DNA of 64,000 bases from Camillea tinctor (Eukaryota > Ascomycota > Sordariomycetes > Xylariales > Xylariaceae). The stretch spans positions 372,001 through 436,000 of the forward strand of contig MU394072.1 of the NCBI GenBank assembly GCA_022578605.1, in the 5' to 3' direction. Shown piece after piece: positions 57,846 through 64,000 of this stretch (positions are counted from its first letter, which is position 1; the number at the start of each line of letters is the position of its first letter). Below the pieces are notes generated by a model. The model did no database searches and was not told the DNA's origin. It saw only the letters and a program-made list of their open reading frames with translations. The position numbers and the translations under genes were made by a program.

Positions 57846-60074
57846 ATGGGATCGCAGTCAACCTCTCGTCTTAATGGCGGGCTTCGGGAGATCGTAGAGT
57901 TGCCGACACTCACAACAGATCCAGGACAATGGCATACGTGGAATAGTGCATTTCTGACTGAATTGCGGGCGAGAGGCCTAGTGCACCACATCTTACACAG
58001 CTCCCAAGACTCAACGGCTACGGGAGTTGACAATGACATCAACGGCTCATGTGTCTCAGGAGGAAGCCGGTCACATGGTCGTTTGGAAGTGCTACAACTT
58101 CTCCAAGGAGCCTTGTCGCACGAGATGAGATGCAAATTGTATGAGGTCAGGTGGGACTACGCCCGTGAGAGCGACCCTGCGTGCTTGTATAAATTGCTAT
58201 GTGAAGTTAGGGCAGTTCCTCAGCATGAAGTGTCCAAATCGAAGTCTCCCCTGGAATCAAGGAATCTCACAAACGAGCTCCGCAACGAGATCGATCTAAT
58301 CGAGACAGCGGACGAACAAGACTGGACCACGATCTCTGTCCCTGGCCGTGACAACAACAGCAAGAAAATGCCAGCAGCACCAACGTCCCAAGCAGTGGTG
58401 CAACCACCAGCTTCAGAATCGATGCAAGACCGGGTGCTGCGCGTGAATGAAGACCTCAAGTCCCTCAACGCCTTCTACAACATCGCCAGCTCGCCCAGCC
58501 GCTACGCGCGCCTAGACGAATTCTTCTCCTCCGAGCTTACCGACCTGGCCAGCGCCCAGCCCTTCGACTCGTACGCGCCCGACGCGCAGGCCGACTACCT
58601 CCTCCTGCGCAGCTACCTCCGGCGCGCCCAGCACACGCTGCAGCTGGACCAAGCGCGCGACGCCCTCTTCGCGCCCTTCGTCGCGCCCTTCGCGGGGCCC
58701 CTCACGGAATGGTGCGAAGCGCGCCAGCGCGCCCGCACCACCGTCGACGCCAAAGCTACCGCGCAGCGCTTCCACGACGCTACCACCGCCGTCGCCGCGT
58801 GCGAGGCGCACGTGCGCGCGCACAAAGGCGAGTACTCGAAAGCGACGGGCTACCGCGCGGCGCGCACGGTGGACGCGCTGCGGGGGCACCTCGCCGAGGC
58901 GTGTGCGTTTTACCGCGGGTACGACCCGGCGTTCGATTGGTGGGTTGTGGAGCCGTACGCGCGGCTTGACGGGGCGCTGGGAAGGGCGGTGGATGTGTTC
59001 CGCGAGGAGATCGTGGGGGTGCGGCCGGGCGACGAGGATACGATTGTGGGGGAGCCGATTGGAAGGGAGGGGTTGCTGACGGATCTGGAGGCGGAGATGA
59101 TCCCGTATGCGCCGGAGGAGCTGCTGCGTATCGCGGAGAGCGAGTACGCGTGGTGCGAGGACGAGATGAAGAAGGCGTCGAGAGAGCTCGGGTTTGGGGA
59201 GGAGTGGCGCGATGCGCTGGAGTATGTGAAGGATCTGTATGAGGAGCCGGGGAAGCAGCCTGAGTTCATTGCGACGCTGGTGCGTGACGGGACGGAGTAC
59301 GTGAAGAAGCACGACCTTGTGACGGTGCCGCGCGTCGCGGAGGAGGCTATCCGTATGTATATGATCCCGCCGGAGCGGCAGAAGGTGTCGCCTTTCTTCC
59401 TGGGGGGCACGTATCTGCAGGTGTCGTACCCGACATCCGACATGGCGCATGCCGACAAGCTCATGTCGCTCCGAGGCAACAACCGGCACTTCAGCCGCGC
59501 GACAGCCTTTCACGAGATGATACCGGGACACCATCTGCAGATGTTCGTCGCGGAGCGCAGCCCCCGGCACTACCGCCACCTGTTCAACACGCCCTTCTTC
59601 GTCGAGGGCTGGGCGCTCTACTGGGAGATGGTGCTCTGGAACCGGGGGGACTTCTTCGTTAATGGGCCCGAGGATATCGTCGGCACGTTGTTCTGGCGTA
59701 TGCATCGGTGCGCGCGCATCATCTTCTCGATTAAGTTCCACCTCGGGCTCATGAGCGCTCAGGAGTGTGTAGATCTGCTCGTTAACTGGGTTGGACACGA
59801 GCGGGCGACGGCTGAGGGAGAGGTCCGCAGGAGTTTCAATGGGGACTACTCTCCCTTGTACCAGGCTGGCTATATGCTGGGGGCTCTGCAGCTTATGAAG
59901 TTGCGAGAGGAGGCGGTGGGCGAGGGCCCTGGGGAGATTGGCGAGAAGGAGTTTCACGATAGAGTGCTGCGGGAGAACACGATGCCTATTGAGATGCTAA
60001 GAGCAATTCTACTTGGCAAGGAGCTCACCGAGGACTTCAAGTCGGAGTGGAGATTTTACGGGGACAAGGTATAA
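57846..60074 (+). CDS. DUF885 metallopeptidase-like protein with N-terminal extension
   Basis: Single exon from ATG 57846, 742 residues. Residues about 193 to the end match the DUF885 family: NEDLKSLNAFYNIASSPSRY, the zinc-type HEMIPGHH motif near residue 556, and FFVEGWALYWE with the third-ligand Glu. DUF885 proteins are bacterial and fungal and resemble M32/thermolysin-clan peptidases; the substrate is unknown. Residues 1-190 are not part of the usual family. They contain WHTWNSAFLTELRARGLVHH and LLQGALSHEMRCKLYEV, a pattern like the gag-type domain of Copia elements. Base composition also shifts: the DUF885 part is very GC-rich, the extension is not. ATG 58422 (Met193) would give a normal DUF885 protein and is an alternative start. 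Confidence 0.88.
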   Translation: MGSQSTSRLNGGLREIVELPTLTTDPGQWHTWNSAFLTELRARGLVHHILHSSQDSTATGVDNDINGSCVSGGSRSHGRLEVLQLLQGALSHEMRCKLYEVRWDYARESDPACLYKLLCEVRAVPQHEVSKSKSPLESRNLTNELRNEIDLIETADEQDWTTISVPGRDNNSKKMPAAPTSQAVVQPPASESMQDRVLRVNEDLKSLNAFYNIASSPSRYARLDEFFSSELTDLASAQPFDSYAPDAQADYLLLRSYLRRAQHTLQLDQARDALFAPFVAPFAGPLTEWCEARQRARTTVDAKATAQRFHDATTAVAACEAHVRAHKGEYSKATGYRAARTVDALRGHLAEACAFYRGYDPAFDWWVVEPYARLDGALGRAVDVFREEIVGVRPGDEDTIVGEPIGREGLLTDLEAEMIPYAPEELLRIAESEYAWCEDEMKKASRELGFGEEWRDALEYVKDLYEEPGKQPEFIATLVRDGTEYVKKHDLVTVPRVAEEAIRMYMIPPERQKVSPFFLGGTYLQVSYPTSDMAHADKLMSLRGNNRHFSRATAFHEMIPGHHLQMFVAERSPRHYRHLFNTPFFVEGWALYWEMVLWNRGDFFVNGPEDIVGTLFWRMHRCARIIFSIKFHLGLMSAQECVDLLVNWVGHERATAEGEVRRSFNGDYSPLYQAGYMLGALQLMKLREEAVGEGPGEIGEKEFHDRVLRENTMPIEMLRAILLGKELTEDFKSEWRFYGDKV

Positions 60075-60324
60075 GGACATTATTTTGGTACCATGGAAAC
60101 TGGATAAATAACTTACAATGTGTTTTGGGGATATTAAGGCCATCAGCTCGTCCTAATTTCTGCAGTCAACCAGATTGGGAGAAAATAATGTATATAGATA
60201 AAAAAAACGTAGGCATGTCCTGCACCAGCTCTAGAACGTTGACTGTCCTAAAAAGTTGAACACTTATAAAACGACTCTTCCGGCAGAAGATCGTCACCTC
60301 CTAGTATTAAAAAATGTAACCCTA

Positions 60325-61460
60325 ATCACTTGGATATGGTTGTTATTCGTAAAGGATATCGTCAGTGTCTTTCCGGACTCATTAAGATAGGGGTGAGCAA
60401 CACCTGCATAGACGAACCCCCATCAATAGACTCAGGTATGTAGACACGGACACCAGGTGTCCAGGGTCCCTCAATTGCAGTCGCAGTTCGAAGAAGCACT
60501 TGGGTTGAAAGATCAGGGGCTAAATCTAGTTGATGGCATGCTCGATCAGTTTCTCCTGACTCATCCACAGGACAGTTCTCTGCATGTGCAAAGATGTCAT
60601 AAAGCTAATTACTTAAATAGACAAAAATATAACACTGAAAGTGTTCTTCCATACAATTTTTCTTGGCCTGGCTTATAGAATACGGCCGTATCCGGCGTGA
60701 AGATGTCAAGCGGATTCGTCTTCCAGCCCTGTCCGGCACCCCACCAGTACTCGTATTTGCTGAGATCGAAGGCGTTGATGTCTTGAACACGTGTGAGGTA
60801 GACGAACTCTTGATCTCCAGGTTGCCAGCCCCATGCGTAGATGTAGTTCGAGCGTGGATCTTTAAAGGCCGCGACATCTCCGTAATATGGATACTTGTCT
60901 GCCGGCCACCAGTAATCAGTGTTGCCAACGTCATACCTCTCGGTGACGGTGGGCTCGCCGTTTTGTAACTCCACCCTGGCTACACCGGCGCCCTTTAGAA
61001 CATTTTTGTCGGTATTCTCGGCGTGATATTAGCTTACACCATACCATTCAGTTGAGTATGATTGAATGATTAGGGGTATAAAGCGTACGACAAAGTAAAA
61101 CACAGCACCAATCCCATTAGAAGACTCAACTAGGCTAGTGCCTCCGAAGCCATATTGGTTCGTTTCTCCCCAGCTTGCGTTGAATGGCACAAATTGCTGC
61201 TAGTGAAGGATGTTCCCGTTGTCGGCTTTCTAGAGATGGAGGTCTTCTACTACCAGAGCATTGTCTGTCATGCGCGAGATAGAGTCGCGTACCATTCCAT
61301 GGAAGCCGGGGAGGTCTTTAAAGGGATCTGTTACCCCCTCAGCACACCATGCTGTGTCGCCATAGACGGCATACCATTGCCCGGCAAGCTCACCGGTGAA
61401 GCCCAGATCTCGATGACTACAGCTATTGTTGGAGGTTTGAAAGCCTAAATAGGTTGTCCC
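60325..61460 (-). pseudogene. decayed DUF4185/sialidase-like protein gene
   Basis: Minus-strand pieces read in order CSHRDLGFTGELAGQWYAV and GDTAWCAEGVTDPFKDLPGF, then two in-frame TAG stops (61232-61230 and 61202-61200), then QQFVPFNASWGETNQYGFGG. The part 60974-60609 contains DYWWPADKYPYYGDVAAF, and a final part has IEGPWTPGVRVYIPESIDGG. A frame change near 60415-60425 is followed by FVYAGVAHPYLNESGKTLT. The pieces look like one secreted beta-propeller-type protein of the DUF4185 kind (family name not certain). The stops and frameshift show that it is broken. Confidence 0.72.
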
Positions 61461-61521
61461 AAAATTGGTTGTTGGGTTCGTACCGACAGGTTGTGTGGCG
61501 TCCCTGGGATAGATTTTATGA

Positions 61522-61819
61522 TCAACTATGAGTGTTAAAGTGCAGGAGTATCGGGTTACGCTCTTTAAACCCTGGAATCTCCCGGATTCTGGCACTGTTG
61601 TGCTGTGCTTGTGTATAGAGGTCCCTGTAAGACAAGGGAAACGGATCAATAATGTCACCTAAGGGATAGCACAGGACGAATCCCGACTCGGCTCTATCTC
61701 TGAGGACATCTTGAAGACAATTCCAGGCTTCCATCGGGGTGCTATAGAACCTTTGACGAATATTTAATACGGACAAAGAAAATGGTTCTTCATTTGTGTA
61801 CCTGTTGAAAGTTGGAGGA
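61522..61819 (-). pseudogene. fragment of an NRPS-like adenylation domain
   Basis: About 100 codons beginning after an acceptor-like GCACAG. They encode LSVLNIRQRFYSTPMEAWN, SYRDLYTQAQHNSARI and GFKERNPILLHFNTH, the N-terminal part of a fungal AMP-binding (adenylate-forming) enzyme of the NRPS-like type. Stops follow directly, and the A3-A10 core motifs are absent. It is a remnant placed just upstream of the other pseudogene. Confidence 0.62.
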
Positions 61820-61827
61820 CTGTGCAA

Positions 61828-62395
61828 TAAATAAGTTATTCTTTTGTTATCTAAGAGAACTTACGTTATTTGGCACATATTCCCGGGAGTTGATTATGGA
61901 CAGCGTTCTATGTTGTTTGACACTATCCCCCTATGACCCCCTGGTCGCATCAGAACACCAATCTTAGCATTGCTTAGTAGACAATGTATCGCAATGTAGC
62001 GATTATTCACTTCCGTTAGAGGAGCCTTCCGGCTTCGATCATGTAAGGGGTCCAGAATTCATACTGCTCACCGGCTTCATCAGCGTGTGTAACCACCATG
62101 TAGTCGGGGATCATCTATGTTTGCCCCTTACTAATGTCATCCAGGGGGGGGGGGCAAAAGCAGAGGCCGTTCAAGCAATGTAGTACACACAATCCACCCA
62201 TCGTCTTAATCTGACGCGTACAAGAAACTGGCTTGCACTGTCTAAGTGCGGGTTTATTTTCCACAATTCAACACGGCATCCGACAGAAGATCTTCGGGGG
62301 CAGATGACTGTCAATCATATAACAGTGAATGCTGGCAAGGCTACCAGACAAAGTCGCACTGAGCATCATCCTCCCAGCTATCGCCACTACACGCC
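61828..62395. other. spacer and hydrolase promoter
   Basis: Includes a short poly-G tract near 62145. Nothing else recognised. Confidence 0.4.
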
Positions 62396-63586
62396 ATGTA
62401 CGACTTCTCACAATACGGGACACCCAGTGAGGAATGGCTCAAAGTGAGCAGCAGAATTCCTGCGCCCCAGCCGAATCTTTCGTTGGTTGAGAGGCAGGGC
62501 TTCCTCAATAAGCAACGCGAACTACAGTCTGCCAAGGAAATGGACATCTTAGGGCCAATGGTCCGAACATTCGACTGTATCATCCCAACCCAGGACAAGT
62601 CTCATCTCCAGGCCCGTTTCTACACGCCCGCAAACTCAAATACAACACAACGGCTACCAGTCTTTCTATTTCTACACGGCGGTGGCTTCTTCTCCGGTAC
62701 CGTCGACTCGGAAGATTCTGTTTGCTCTCGTATTGCCATTAATACGGGAATTATCGTCTTGAACGTATGTTATCGTCATACTCCTGCACATACGTATCCT
62801 ACAGCGTGGAACGACACTCATGACGCATTTGAATGGCTTCATGACCACGCAGATGAGCTAGGCGGCGATCCGCAGCGAGTACTCGTTGGAGGCATCTCAT
62901 CAGGAGCTTATTTAGCAGCATCCTTTGTACTTGAGAAGCATCTGGGCCGGCTATCTGTGTCCCGCCCCCCCATTGCAGGCCAGGTACTGATGGTTCCGTC
63001 TTTGATCAACATTGACTGCTATGAACGGATAATTCAAAAATTCGAAGACCCATCTGTATGTTCTCTACAACAGAATCGGGACGCGCCTCTGCTCTCAATG
63101 TCTACCTTTAGGCTCTTCTCGGTATGTGACTTCTCTCGGCACAACCCTTGGTGTCTACTCTTTATCCATGGCTAACCATGATCATCGCAGGACCTACTCC
63201 AGATCCCAACCCCAAACGTCGATGATCTTCGTTTGAATCCCGGTTACGCTTCAACTTCGCAGGTTGTAGGACTCCCCCCAACGGTTTGTGCAGTGGCTGG
63301 GCTCGATATCCTTAGAGACGAGGGTTTACTGTATGCGGAAACCCTATCCGAAGCTGGGTAGGTTGGCTTGATTTCAACGAGATTATTATTTTCACCCCAT
63401 TGGGGCAACTGACGTCTCCCCAGAGTACCAACAGATATCCACATGTTTCCAGGGTTACCACATAGCTTCGCAATGTTTCCGGAACTGTCCGAAGTCCAAC
63501 GGTGGAACAGGGTGATGGACGAAGGAATTTCTTGGATTTTGTCTAAACCGATCGCTACAGGCAGGTTTGACATTAAGCTTGAATAG
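62396..63586 (+). CDS. alpha/beta hydrolase, hormone-sensitive-lipase type (Abhydrolase_3)
   Basis: Exons 62396-63121, 63191-63357 and 63424-63586, with canonical sites and consistent phases, give 351 residues. The oxyanion motif HGGGF is at residues 94-98, the nucleophile elbow GGISSGAYLA has Ser168, the acid is Asp281 in AGLDILRDEG, and His311 lies in LPHSF. The N-terminal cap region carries MYDFSQYGTPSEEW. The family hydrolyses short esters and carboxyl esters of small molecules. No signal peptide, so intracellular. In fungi these genes often sit in secondary-metabolite or catabolic clusters; the NRPS-like remnant upstream is suggestive only. Confidence 0.93.
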
Positions 63587-64000
63587 ACTGGTAACAGCGA
63601 GCTTGGGCTTGCCGTATGCTGTACTATAGTTTGAGGGGTTATTTGGGACTTCAGACCAATTCCGTACGAAATGACTACCACCAGGGATAACCCCACGTCC
63701 TTCAGTATACTCTTAGAGTACTTAAACAAATCTTATAAGAGAAAGGCTTGTGAGTTGTTAGGAGCATGGATGTATGATTAAAAGTATTAGCACTAGGTAA
63801 GTACAAATCTGGATAACAACTATTTGCTCTGTACCTGTCTACTCGAGCCTATCTCCATCGCCTAAAACAGGCCTGGACTCAATGTGGCGATCAGCACAGA
63901 GTAAACCAATCGGCTCTAACGACCTCAGAGGTAGCTGCGTTATGAGCTGCTCATCCATATATGCCTGTGAGCTGATTCATACTGCCCCCGAGTAGTATAC
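63587..64000. other. 3' flank of the hydrolase gene
   Basis: AT-rich, no gene recognised before the end of the window. Confidence 0.45.

Noticed and set aside
58512..59957. 481-codon minus-strand frame opposite the DUF885 gene
   Set aside because: Antisense shadow caused by high GC; Arg/Leu/His-rich with no domain.

Overview
This window looks like nuclear DNA from a filamentous ascomycete (Pezizomycotina, probably Sordariomycetes; the class is an inference). Protein-coding genes are split by short introns of about 60-110 bp with GTAAGT-like donors and CAG/TAG acceptors. Exons are GC-rich against AT-rich spacers. The families present are typically fungal: Zn2Cys6 regulators, a HET-domain gene, an AA2-type peroxidase and DUF3659/LEA proteins. 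I saw no convincing tRNA, rRNA or CRISPR array.

Region 1 (0.3-25.6 kb) is the most unusual part. It holds a 1,474-residue LEA/DUF3659-repeat protein, a second DUF3659 protein with an N-terminal membrane anchor, and three small disordered proteins. The three small proteins end in related amphipathic beta-strand tails of the form xLDLxxEVxLxARxxGD. It also holds two paralogous proteins sharing a PPMLxWIxVDK core and an intron at the same site, plus one uncharacterised conserved-looking protein. No enzyme is recognisable here. The region reads as a cluster of structural or scaffold proteins, and this is my best candidate for an undescribed system. Three solo LTRs, each with its own perfect 5-bp target duplication, sit inside it.

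Region 2 (25.6-34.4 kb) is AT-rich and gene-poor. It carries a decayed HET (heterokaryon incompatibility) gene and a remnant of an AAA+ ATPase. Several of the stops are compatible with C-to-T decay such as RIP.

Region 3 (34.4-51.5 kb) is ordinary metabolic and regulatory territory. It contains fumarylacetoacetase, a Zn2Cys6 factor with a His-rich N-terminus, an FAD monooxygenase next to a second Zn2Cys6 factor, a 5'-incomplete ankyrin gene, a berberine-bridge-type FAD oxidase and a putative GPI-anchored protein.

Region 4 (52.6-63.6 kb) contains a secreted class II peroxidase, a dienelactone hydrolase, a DUF885 metallopeptidase-like protein with an unusual N-terminal extension, an HSL-type alpha/beta hydrolase and two adjacent pseudogenes. 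One pseudogene is a secreted-enzyme-like protein and the other an adenylation-domain fragment.
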